35,000 bases of DNA from positions 5,121,294 to 5,156,293 of the forward strand of contig CM030935.1 in assembly GCA_018136815.1 (NCBI GenBank), written 5' to 3'. The translations under genes and the position numbers were made by a program. The notes beneath the pieces are model-generated. The model did no database searches, was not told the origin of the DNA, and saw only the letters and a program-made list of their open reading frames with translations. Below are positions 20,801 through 29,889 of this stretch, piece by piece. The stretch comes from Isochrysis galbana. Lineage: Eukaryota > Haptophyta > Isochrysidales > Isochrysidaceae. Numbering within the stretch: position 1 is the stretch's first letter; every line of letters starts with the position of its first letter.

Positions 20801-21328
20801 CGGTCGGCAAGCAGGTCGGGCTCACACGAGCTCAACCCTATGGCCCACGCCATGGACGGCGGCCTCGTGAGTGCCGGAGCCTGGGGCACAGATGGGTACA
20901 TGGGCGCCGCGGCCTTCAGCCCTAGCCCCGGTGCAATCTCTCAGGGCATGTTGTCTCTCCCGGGCTGCTACGGCGGTGGCTGCCAGGGAGTGATCTCGTT
21001 CCCCGCCGGACAGCCATACCCCTGCTCCCAACCTGTGCAACATTTCCAAGACTATGCAGCCGCAGGCTTCGGTGCCTCGCCGTATGGCCAAAGCGGGTAC
21101 TCGGCGCAGCCGTGCTTCCCCCAATGCCCCCCAGAGCATTACTCGTGGGCGGGCCACGCTCGTGCAGATTGTAACTGGTCTACAGTCCCCGGACAATGCA
21201 TCGGCCAATGCAGCAGCACGTTTCCAGTGCAGGGGGTTGTCGCTTGCGCCAACCACGAGTTCTCTGTTGCGAACGCACCGGCGACTGGTTGTGCCGTCGC
21301 GGCCCCAAGCGCTCCGTCTGCAAGCTGA
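17817..21328 (+). CDS. Two-exon coiled-coil, Ser/Gly-rich protein of unknown function
   Basis: Exon 1 is 17817-18896 and exon 2 is 19007-21328. The 110-nt intron begins GTGCGC after CAG and ends CGCCTCAG. Splicing is supported because the coiled coil continues in phase across the junction (LLALQQQ, then AESVEQERGRKERICEG) and neither frame alone keeps it. The product is about 1133 residues. The start is uncertain: ATGs at 17817, 17886 and 17979 are in frame. In order: Pro/Ala-rich N-terminus; coiled coil (about 305-385); Ser/Gly-rich low-complexity region (about 540-690); a basic HRKRKRHRHKAERKR cluster that could be a nuclear signal; a short LCDTCGG CxxC segment; and a Gly/Tyr/Gln/Cys-rich C-terminus. 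Not recognised as a known family. Nuclear or scaffold roles would be guesses. Confidence 0.65.
18897..19006 (+). other. Intron of the coiled-coil gene
   Basis: GT-AG borders (CAG|GTGCGC and CGCCTCAG|GCTGAG), phase 0. Removing it joins two frames that otherwise overlap as separate ORFs. Confidence 0.65.
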
Positions 21329-22380
21329 AGGATAATACACCTAACGTTTGACGCTGTCAGATCGCTTGCACCATGATGAGCTGCCCTGTGCCGGCGTGTT
21401 GAGTTGAACCTTGCTTTGCATCCCTTGGCTCCCGATTCCATCGCTTTCTGCTCCGTTTTTTTCATCTCACACGTCGATGCTGATTTTATGAATGCGACTG
21501 GTCACACTGCCAGTCGGCTAGCTTGATCGTGCACGGTGAAAACATCGTGGGCCTGCCGCACCGGCTTCGTTTGTCAGCCCCATGGGCTGTGGGGTAGCGA
21601 GTGGGTCTGGCCAGGCCAGCTCTGGTCTTGTCGTTTGCTCCTCACGGCCTTCGTATGTGCACCGCCAATAAGCCCATTCCACATGGGCGGATGGCAGCGT
21701 GCGCACCCCGCGCCTGCAGTACAGGCTGCGGTTTATTTTCTGTGTCCGATCATACGTCTACTGTCCGATTCTATCTTACAACTTTCCACGGATTTCGCAC
21801 CAACGTCATGGAAGTGGTGGTCAACCTTCTGAGCCAGGCCTTGCATGTCCAGAGCGAGCCATCGCATTGTGTTGCTTGTCATCCCAACATCCAGCTGCCC
21901 TTTGTGGCCACGTGGTCGGTCACCGCTATTACCCCCATCCACCGTACGTGTCATCCGAGGGTACCGAGTTGGACGACTGCTCTGATAGTATGAGGTAATT
22001 GATTTGTAAGTGCCCTAGACGGACATTGTAGTGAGTGAGCGCCTCGTGCCCTATTTCTATTGTTTCAATGCCAACCGAAGATGCCAGATATCAAAAAGAT
22101 TTATAACTCCCTACTGCCGGTGCGCCGAAATTATCGGCGTGCTTCCCCTCAGCTTCGCAGCTATTTTGATGAATTAGATAGACCGCCATTGGGTGCCTGA
22201 GGGGCCAATAGATAGCAGGAAGGAGCAAAGCCACTCAGCGGTGGGGTGGTGTCTCGTGGGCCGTCGTCGCGGTGTAGCGCGCCCTTTCCCCCCCTCTCTC
22301 AAAACTTCTCTACACTCCATGCCCTAGCCCCGCTGCGAGACTTGCCCCACGATCAAGCATCCGCTTGATTCTTGATTCGA
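21329..22380. other. Intergenic region, no gene recognised
   Basis: 3' flank of the coiled-coil gene followed by sequence of lower GC than its neighbours. A small inverted repeat (CGCCGA/TCGGCG) lies at 22123-22139. Short frames near 21536-21998 have no recognisable content. Confidence 0.4.
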
Positions 22381-22383
22381 CAC

Positions 22384-22640
22384 ATCCCGAAAAACTATTG
22401 TTATAGTTCGAGCGATGGAGCGCGCGCCGACCGCTCCTGATCCCCAGCCCCCCGCCGTCACGACGCCCCATAGGGGCCGCCCCAAGCCGCCGGAGCCGAA
22501 GCGCTCACAGGCCGCCCCCCTGATAGACAGCGACGTCGACATGATTCTTCCGCCCTCGTTTCCCCACCAAGCTCAGAAGCAAGGAACAGGGAGAGCCCTG
22601 TTCCCTGCAGACCCACAGAGCGAGCATCGCAATTGTAAAA
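22384..22640 (+). mobile_element. LINE-like element copy C, 5' fragment
   Basis: ATG at 22415 opens a 76-residue frame (to 22645) whose first ~70 residues align with copy D (MERAPT..., HRGRPKPPEPKRSQA, then an acidic DSDVDM stretch, then LFPAD). Similarity ends near 22625. It is a 3'-truncated fragment located about 110 bp upstream of copy D. The left boundary is set by analogy with copy D. Confidence 0.6.
22393..22408 (+). promoter_or_regulatory. Start-codon-proximal hairpin, copy C
   Basis: AACTAT, a TGTT loop and ATAGTT form a 6-bp stem that ends 6 nt before the ATG at 22415. It is nearly identical to copy D and different in stem sequence from copies A and B. Confidence 0.6.
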
Positions 22641-22731
22641 TATAACTTTCTAACAGCCATGCCGATGCCGAACGATAGAAGCCTAACGCCTAACGAGCTG
22701 TCGATTCGCGGATGCGACACACTATCACCAC

Positions 22732-22748
22732 TACCACTCGTCGAAGAA
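22732..22748. repeat. Target-site duplication, left copy (LINE copy D)
   Basis: TACCACTCGTCGAAGAA recurs exactly at 24136-24152. A 17-bp perfect direct repeat bounding an element with a family-specific 5' end is the expected footprint of target-primed insertion. Confidence 0.85.
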
Positions 22749-22756
22749 TAACAAAC

Positions 22757-22774
22757 AAACTATTGTTATAGTTT
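22757..22774 (+). promoter_or_regulatory. Start-codon-proximal hairpin, copy D
   Basis: AAACTAT, a TGTT loop and ATAGTTT form a 7-bp stem that ends 5 nt before the ATG at 22780. Because the element starts at 22749, the hairpin occupies nucleotides 9-26 of the element. Confidence 0.7.
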
Positions 22775-22779
22775 TAGCG

Positions 22780-23526
22780 ATGGAGCGCGCGCCGACCACT
22801 CCCCTTTCCCACCAGCCCCCTGCCGCCACGACGCCCCAACGGGGCCGCCCCAAGCCGCCGGAGCCGAAGCGCTCGCAGGCCTCCGCACCGCCCGACAGCG
22901 ACGTCGAGATGGCCCCGCCACCCTCACCTCCCAGGCAGCCACAGAAGCAGGGAGCAGGCAACGTCCTGTTCCCTGCAGACCAGCACAGCCAGACTCAGGC
23001 TCAGATTACCACCGCCGCCGGACAGCAACCCTCTCAAGGACTCCCCATGGGGTGTGGCAGCTCTGCTGCCACCCCCATGGCGGTAACTCCTACCACCTGT
23101 GCACCCCTCGGGGGCGGGCACATGACACAACAATCAATTCTTGGAGCTTTTGCTCCCTCCAACCAACAACCAAATCCCACAGCCAAATCCTATGCGCAAG
23201 CCGCCGCGCATGGACACAACGGGAAAGAGCCACACAGGCAAGCTCAGCAGCCACCAACCCAACAGCCACAGCCACAGTCGCGCAAGCGGGCCGACCCACA
23301 GTCAGACCGGATTCCGACTCCCAACAACACCACCTCTAGGGCGGTCAAACAAGGCTTTTTAAGTACTAATATTGGGGGGGGGTCGACATTTTTGACCGTG
23401 AGCGGAAAGCCCCGGCTCGGAGGGTCTCCCCGCCTTATCAGAATCCTCGTCCGAAAAGACGGTGCGAAGTCCCGTCGGACCCCCCCCCCTTGCACACGCT
23501 CTGGCACCCCTCCTCGGGATACTTAG
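22780..23526 (+). pseudogene. Truncated ORF1 of LINE copy D
   Basis: The 248-residue frame starts with MERAPTT and shares with copy B the spacer GGGH-[LM]-TQQSILGAFAP and the RKRADPQSD motif. After the NNTT tetrapeptide (about residue 187) it runs into unrelated residues and stops. The frame lacks the GPW-type domains and CCCH fingers seen in copy B. Confidence 0.55.
23045..23080 (+). other. Inverted repeat inside ORF1 of copy D
   Basis: CCATGG-bounded arms pair over 16 bp with one bulged T and a TCT loop. This is the counterpart of 14654-14689 in copy B. Confidence 0.6.
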
Positions 23527-24135
23527 GTATCTTGGCGTGGAGGTATATCCTTACCGACTTCTATAACATCTAGTATGGCAACGCGGACGGCAGGTCCGTC
23601 AGGTCGATCTTAAAAGCGATTCTTACGAGATATCACCTGTTAGCAACGGCGAAAGTCGGTTTCTTTCAGAGGCTAAAAAAACAACGAGAGAATATGGGGC
23701 TACACGCCCCAAGCAACAAACACATTAAGAAAATGATAAGCCCGCTGTACACGGTGGACAAGGATTTCAACATAGGAACGTCGGAAGACCTCTTGCAACG
23801 GCAGGGGGGCTGGACCTACGGCACATCACCTAAAGAAGCCAAATCTCTAGGTGGGAATCACAGCAGCTATTAAAGAAGGAGCCTAAAGTACTTAAGGGAG
23901 AATAACCAGAGCCAACACCGAAACCAAAGGACGATCCACAGTCTCCCGCCCCCTTCTCTCCAACTCCTGGCCGAAGCAGCGCGCGCGGCCTCCCCGGAAC
24001 CAGCTTCTCCGCGAATGAGGGAACTGGGAAAGGGGGAGGGGGTTGTTAGGGGTTAAGGTTGGGTAGCAGGGAGGTACACAAGCACACTGCCTCACGCCGC
24101 ACAAGTAGCGGGGATTTTTAAGAAGATTTTTTTTT

Positions 24136-24152
24136 TACCACTCGTCGAAGAA
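24136..24152. repeat. Target-site duplication, right copy (LINE copy D)
   Basis: Exact second copy of the 17-bp sequence at 22732-22748, directly after the T-rich 3' end of the element. Confidence 0.85.
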
Positions 24153-24746
24153 GGACGCGTGCATTCTCATATCTCGGGCTCCGCGTACCCTAGACTCCCC
24201 ATCCCTCCTTACCCCCTCACGCGATCAAAACGTAGCATTATTTGCTTCGAGTACAGCCGCCGCTTCCTCACCCCTCCTCCCCACAGCCATCATCAACGTC
24301 AACAGACACGTCACGGCCGCGGAGAGCACCATAGCGTCGCATCCGTGTGCGGTCGTTGTTGCTTCTCATACGCGCACACCAAGTCTAACGCCTACATGGT
24401 GCCGAGAAGTAGCAAGGGACGGGAAGGGGTCGCTTGCGTTTCTGGCAATCTAGGTACGGTCGCACTACGCGCAAACCACAATGGTCCCCGCGCACCTTGC
24501 AGCCGACATATTCATAACATTGGTATGTGGCCGAAGAAAATGAGGTGGAGCGCTTCATTTCATCTAGCTGAGTGAGCCAACACACACCTTCCCGGCCTCT
24601 AAGAAAAGTCAAGAAGCTGCATTCGCCATGGACACTTCCGACGGGCAAATGACCACACAATCGGCAACGTGGTTCTTCTACGGATCGCCATTCCCGCTCA
24701 TCACGAGAGCCGCGACACAAAGGTTTGGATCGGTACCTGCACGTTT
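24153..24746. other. Intergenic region, includes the 3' flank of the VAP gene
   Basis: No gene recognised. The last part before 24747 should hold the 3' UTR of the minus-strand VAP gene. No polyadenylation signal could be assigned. Confidence 0.4.
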
Positions 24747-27206
24747 TCACTCAGGGCCAGCCGCCTCGCCGGACGCACCATCTTCCGAAAAGACGGTTGC
24801 CGCCTCGCCCCCGGCACCCAAGAGAAGTCTCGGCAAGAGCGCGCCCGCTAGGAGCGCAAGTACAAGCCCAATGGCAGCGGCACGGTACAACGCCGCACGA
24901 GACAGTGTGATCAACTCCTGACCATCAACTGCCACGACCGCGGCCCTACCGCCGTGCGTTGATCCTACCCCAGTGCCCCCCGCTGTTGCGACTCCAACCT
25001 GACCGATGACACCTTTGGAATGCCCCCCGTCGAGTTGGCGCCTCAACTCAGCGATCTTCTCCTCGGCCTCGTCACGGAGCATCGACATCTCCTTCTCGTG
25101 CGCCGCGCGTTCTGCCTCGTGTTCTGCGAGCGTCGCTGCAATCTGTGTGCGCATTGCTCGTCTCGAGTCCTCCTGCGCCAGCGCATCGGTGATGACAGTG
25201 AAAGCATGTAATCCAACTGAGCTGATGTGAGTAAGGAGCACGTCCCAGGGGCGAGGAGGGCTCTACACAGCACGTGCGCCTTGTGCCATGGACACCTCCG
25301 GCTCCATTGCTGCGGTATTCTCCAAGGGCCACGCACCGAGGCTTGAAGTTGTGAGCGAAGCGCCGCAATCTCCGCTTGGACTTTCGCATGAGCCATTGCG
25401 GGTACAGGGGAAGCGCTACCATCGGCGCCACCAAAGTTTTGCAGCTTCACAGAAGGAGTAACGCGTGCTGACTGCGTCTTCGATGTCATAGGCGAGGCGG
25501 GTGCCCCGAAAGAGGGAGTGGCCGCGGCCGCCGCTGGTGGAGCGCCATCAGAAGCGGCGGGAGCCTTGGGTGGGGAGGATACGGTTGCCGAGGAAGGGGC
25601 GCGACCGGTAGTGGTAGCGACGCGATGCACAAGCGGCGAGGACGGGATGATCTCCGTAGCAACTCCGGCTTCAGCGGCCCTGCAACCGAATGGCGACCGG
25701 CGTTCCGGCGTAACAGCCGGAGAGGCCCGATGCCTCGAAGCAGCCGGAGAGGCGGCTGTTGCATGCATCCTGAGACGGGTCAAGATCATGATGCGTCAGC
25801 ATCCTTGCTCGATATGTCAAGGTGAAGGCAACCACCGGTAGGCGGGGCTAAGCGCAAGCCGCGGGGGCGCTAGGGGAGCGACAAGCCGTGCATCGACTCA
25901 CGGAGAAAGTGGCCGCTCTTCTGGTATCGAAAGGCCCCTCACGCCACCCCAGTCCCCGGCGTACAGAGTAGAACGAACCTGTCCCAGTGGGGGCGGCGAG
26001 GACAGGTGGTGATTGGTGCATCGCCATTTGGCGGCAGCCGGCAGGCATACGACGGAAGGCCCACGTGGCCACGACGATTCACACCATAAAACCGCGAACC
26101 GGCGAGGCGCAAGTGCGGCCTTCCATCACAACTTGCGGCAGCTGCCAGGCTCTAGGCAGCCGTGAGGCTAGGGCACGCGGACCTTGTCCACCCAGGCCGC
26201 TCTCGCCGCCTCGCTCGACCACAGCTCCGCAACGCGTGCACGGAGCGTTTCCGTGCCTTCACGGTGCGCTGCGATCATTGCCGCAGATGTGGCGGCATCC
26301 AGAGGGAGAGTGAGTACCTGTGGACAGCGGCACCAGACGTGAGGCTCCGCCGGACGCATGGGCTGCACCGCCGTGTGCGCACGAGCGCCAAGAGGGCGGC
26401 CCGCGTGGCGGCCGGTGACCTACCTGAAACTTGTCTTTCGACTTGGCATCGCCCGACTGTGGCATCATTTTTTGCGGGGGAATCTGCACAGAGACTGTCG
26501 CGGCACCTTCTGCCCAAACGATTCCCGCATTTGGACGCACCTACAGCATGCGGTGGAAGAGCGCCAGGCGCAGGAACTGGGCGTCAGAAGCAACCAGATT
26601 GTACGCAGGCACCACCCGGCGGGCGGTACGCGTGGTGATCGCCGAAGCCCTTGGCATGGCAAAGAGCGACGAGGACTCACCAAGTAGCGCTTGGGGTTCG
26701 TAGTTTTTATCTTGAAGGCGATTGGTCGGCCAGTGGCCTGAGGTAGAAGTGGCAAGTAGGGGTCAAGACGAAATGGTGCTCGACGGATTCTCTCCCTACG
26801 CAGTGCGTGGAGGATAACTAATTCTATCATGATGCACTCTTGAACACAGGGATGTTGAGATTCAGCAACCTCCCGATGTCACCCTGCAATGGAGCAAAGC
26901 GGCAGCGTAGACGAGAGTGCAGCGGGGGGATCCCACACGACGATTGCCCTGCGCAGGCCCTCTCGGCCCCATGACTAGCTCTTTACGACGGATCTTGCGT
27001 TCTCCACGCCGTACGTGCCCTTTGTGGGCAGGAAGAAGCTGCAAAGAAGTTGTCTTCGACAGAGCCATGGATTCGCCCGGGATCCCCGCTCCGTTGCAGC
27101 TACCATACTGCGCGGCTGAGGCTGGGGCACACCGTGTTGCGCAGGGTCAGGTGCTGCACGGCCGCACGCTGCAACGACACCTGCATCGCGAGAGTTGGGG
27201 TGTGAC
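24747..27206 (-). CDS. VAP: VAP homologue (MSP domain, coiled coil, C-terminal membrane anchor), 5' end unresolved
   Basis: VAP/Scs2 proteins are ER-anchored receptors for FFAT-motif proteins at membrane contact sites. The proposed exons on the minus strand are 27206-27133, 26737-26681, 26540-26424, 26317-26183, 25920-25902, 25755-25337 and 25172-24747, all with GT-AG introns and matching phases. The spliced MSP domain reads PTLAMQVSLQ..HLTLRNT, then FKIKTTNPKRYLVRPNAG, then KDKFQ. This matches the family signature F-K-[IV]-K-T-T-x-P-x-R-Y-x-V-R-P-N. After the MSP domain come a Ser/Pro/Ala-rich linker, a coiled coil (VQAEIAALRSQLQ...EEKIAELRRQL), and a single hydrophobic segment (AAAIGLVLALLAGALLPRLLL) with a ~24-residue tail. 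This is the VAP architecture. About 414 residues are modelled. The first exon, supplying the initiator Met and first strand, was not found; it may lie in the low-complexity DNA beyond 27207. The last intron's acceptor and the 19-nt exon are the least certain. Confidence 0.8.
25902..25920 (-). other. Candidate 19-nt micro-exon of the VAP gene
   Basis: AAGAGCGGCCACTTTCTCC lies between a TACCAG acceptor and a GTGAGT donor. It encodes KSGHFL plus one base, and it is the only solution I found that keeps phase between the WVDK exon and the downstream linker exon (acceptor CAACAG at 25756). Confidence 0.5.
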
Positions 27207-28072
27207 CTAGGGGAGAGGAAGCATCGCTTGAAGGATGAGGAGGCCGAGAATGGCCATGGGCCTCTCGCAATCCGCCGAGCTATATCCCTCGCGCTATGCA
27301 GCGAGGCTTGTGCCGGGGCGCAAACCCCCGGGCCCCCGCAGCCCTCGCCTGCTGCCGCTCACCCTTCTTGCCAAGCACTTCTCCAACGACTCTCCCCCTG
27401 CCCCCCGCTCCCCCTCCCCCGCCCTCTTTCCCGCCACCGTGCCAACCTGCCTCACCCGCTCGCATGCGCCCGCAACGCCCCCCCCCCCTCGCGCCCGAAC
27501 ACCCACCTTCCATTCTCCCTCGATCCTCCCTTCCCACCCGCCGCAGACCCAATGATCCCCCGCGCCCTCCCCCCCCTCCCCTCCCTCCCCCCTCCCCTCT
27601 ACCCCCAAACCCCATCCTCCGCTCCTCCTTCGCTCCCCCTCCCCGCATCCTTCCCCTTCCCCCTTCCTCCTCAAAACAGGAGCAGCCCAACCCCCCTACC
27701 ACCCAGCCCTGCGCCAACCCCTCCCCCCCCCCCCTCTCCCCCCTCTCTCCCTGCCCCCCCCCCCCTCTCCCCTCCCTATCCCTCTCCCCCCCTCCCCCCC
27801 CCCCCCACCCTCCACTCCTCTCTTTCCCCCCCCCCGCCCCCTCCCTCCCCTTCCCCTCTCCCTCTCTCCCTCGCCCCACCGCCCCCGCTCCCCTCTCTCT
27901 CTCCCTCTCTCTCTCCCTCCCTCCATCTCCTCTCCTCTCCTCTCTTCTCCCTCCCCCTCGCCACCTCTCCCCCCAACCCTCCCCCTCTCCTCCTCCCCAC
28001 GCGCCCCCTTCACCTCGAACTTGAGCTCAGAGGGGTCGATCACCACATCCGCGGGGGACGAAGGGTCCATCG

Positions 28073-28145
<73 letters not shown>

Positions 28146-28300
28146 CCCCCTCCGTCTCTCTTCTCTCTCTCCTTCCTTCTCTCTTCTCTCTTCTCTTCTC
28201 TCTGTCTCCCCCGCGCCCCCCCCCCCCCCTCTCTCTCCAAGCTACTCAGTAAAAAGGCGAGGGGGGGGGGGCGTTCCCTCTCAGAGTATTCTTGTTGGCT
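27207..28300. repeat. C/T-rich low-complexity region upstream of VAP
   Basis: From about 27360 the plus strand is overwhelmingly C and T, with C-runs to about 27840 and long (CT)n at 28076-28140, then TCTC/TTCTC to 28240. In the VAP sense this is a G/A-rich promoter-side tract. Large frames here on both strands reflect composition. Confidence 0.75.
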
Positions 28301-28554
28301 CTCTTTCTAACATATCTTCATGCCTTTCTTCTCTTACCGCCACCTCCTCTGCTCTCCGGCTCGTTCTCTCCTTCTCTCTGTGCCGCCCCCCTCGCCTCAT
28401 CACCGAATACTAAAGGTAAAGAGTCCCTCGATTATGCCGTGGTCCGAAGCCCCCCCGCGGCATCTTCCTCCCGATCGTGATACTATCGTTCTCTCCAATT
28501 TACTATTGATCTCTCTCCCCCCCGCACGCTAGCAGGGTTGGGGATAAATGAAAC
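28301..28554. other. Spacer, no gene recognised
   Basis: Mixed but still pyrimidine-biased sequence between the CT tract and the second interspersed repeat. No coding content seen. Confidence 0.35.
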
Positions 28555-28960
28555 CTTCTAGTCTCCGTCGGACTTTGTTTGGGCGTCTGTTTCGTCTGTC
28601 GTCTGTCGTTCGTACGTCGTTCGTCGCTACTCGCTACTCGTTCTCGTTCCCGTTCTCGCCCCTCGTTCTCAACACTCCATTCGTACCAGTGCCAAACCTC
28701 ACTCTCAGCCTCAGCCTCAGCCTATCCATCACCAATCGCCAATCGCCTAGCCATGTCCATGTCCGCTCCGTCATCGCGTCATTGCGCAAGCCCCCTCGCC
28801 CTCGCCCGTCCTCTGCTGAGGAGGTGGTCAAGCCTGCCATTCCACCACTCCGTGCCGCTTCCGCCGCGCCTCCCGCCGATCGTTCCCCTTCCGTCTCCTC
28901 GCAGGTCGAGCCAGTGGTCATCCTCGATCCGTCCTCCCCATGCTCTCTAAGTCTCTACTA
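28555..28960 (+). repeat. Diverged interspersed repeat, second copy (second family)
   Basis: By-eye counterpart of 6540-6990: GTTTGGG, then CGTCGCTACTCG/GTTCTCG runs, then CAACACTCCATTCGTACC, then ATGTCC and a CCTCGCCCTCGCCC / CCTCTGCTGA block. The downstream frame is Ser/Pro/Ala-rich (PPRPRPSSAEEVVKPAIPPL). Confidence 0.35.
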
Positions 28961-29480
28961 CCTCTCTAAGCTCTAAGCTCCTCCTTTCTAATAACTAATG
29001 ATCCTCTACTGCCTCCCATTTTCTTTTCTCTGCGCCCCGCCCTCCCCGTGCCTTCTAAGCTCCTCCGTTCTAACGTCCCCCATTTTCTTTTCTCCTCTCT
29101 ACACCCTCCCCATCCTTTCTAAGCTCCTCTCTCTCTCTCCTCTTCCTTCTCCCCCCCTCTTTCTCTCATCATGCCTCTCCCGTCTTCCCGTTGTTTCTTC
29201 TCCTCTTTTTTGTATTGTACTGCTTCACTCTCTCTCTCTCTCCCCTTTCTCTCTCTCCCCCTCTCTTCCTCCCTGACTTCCCCCTCCTTCTTCTATCAGA
29301 TCCATTCGTCCTCTGGCTCTGTCAACTCTCTTTCCGAAGGAGCCACCCACCCACCCGCCGCCCTCTAGCCCTCCTTCTCGCTTTCTTCTATATCTTTGAA
29401 AATCGATGAAATCTTCATTCTCCTGCCGGCGATCTGTGTTGTAGTGCTGCCCTCATTTGTCCCCCAATTCTCTGGCAGTC
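28961..29480. repeat. C/T-rich low-complexity region upstream of COPB2
   Basis: CTAAGCTCCTC-type units recur near 28960-29130 (CTCTCTAAGCTC, TTCTAAGCTCCTC), followed by CTCTCTCC runs to about 29290. No gene seen. Confidence 0.65.
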
Positions 29481-29880
29481 TGCGCTGACGAGAGAGAGAG
29501 AGAGAGAGAGAAAGAAATGGAAAGAAAGACGGAGAAGAAGAGAGAGAGAAGAGAGAGAAAAGGAAGGCTGAGAGAAAGAAGAGAGAGAGAGAGAGATCGA
29601 AAATGAGAGAGGAGAGAAGAGCGAGAGACTAAGGAAGAAGAGACAGTGGAGACATGGGGAGAGAGAAAAGAGAGAAAAGAGAGAATAGAGTAGAGAGAGG
29701 GAGAGAGAAGAGGGAGACAGAGAGAGATGGAAATGAAAGAAGAGAGAAGAGCGAACGACTGAGGAAGAAGAGAGAGTAGAGAGTTTAGAAGAGAGAGAAG
29801 AGGAACCACAGAGAAGAGAGAGAAAAGTAGAGAGAGAGAGAGAGAAGAGAGAGAGAAGAGAGAGCGCGCGAGGGCGCGCG
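29481..29880. repeat. G/A-rich low-complexity tract directly upstream of COPB2
   Basis: The plus strand becomes almost purely purine (GAGAGAGAAGAG with AAAGGAAG interruptions). A GGAGAGAAGAGCGA motif recurs about 130 bp apart (near 29610 and 29740). It ends 10-15 bp before the COPB2 start codon and so probably includes its promoter and 5' UTR. Confidence 0.8.
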
Positions 29881-29889
29881 GGCGGCGGG

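Larger units (their letters stand above)
22749..24135 (+). mobile_element. LINE-like element copy D with both ends, internally deleted
   Basis: The element is bounded by a 17-bp direct repeat and is 1387 bp long. The 5' leader is 31 nt and contains the family hairpin; ATG is at 22780. The 248-residue frame (to 23526) has the ORF1 N-terminus and Pro/Gln spacer of the family, then leaves ORF1 homology after NNTT near 23340, so both globular domains and the endonuclease are absent. Further on, a short LRYLGVEV-like string (about 23523-23550, in another frame) and an open segment GRSVRSILKAILTRYH...RLKKQRENMG (about 23589-23880) look like the C-terminal part of a decayed ORF2. The 3' end is T-rich (AAGAAGA then a run of T), not a sense-strand poly(A). 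Confidence 0.75.

Noticed and set aside
22370..22735. Target duplication for copy C (GATTCG / CGACACA similarities)
   Set aside because: The matches are short and not contiguous, unlike the clean 17-bp repeat of copy D.
26862..26881. Possible VAP exon reading GDIGRLLNLNIP
   Set aside because: The exon at 27133-27206 (VQHLTLRNT) fits the MSP strand pattern and phase far better; this one has a poor donor.
27280..28310. Long frames on both strands between VAP and COPB2
   Set aside because: C/T-rich low complexity gives Ser/Pro/Leu or Arg/Glu/Gly frames without domain content.
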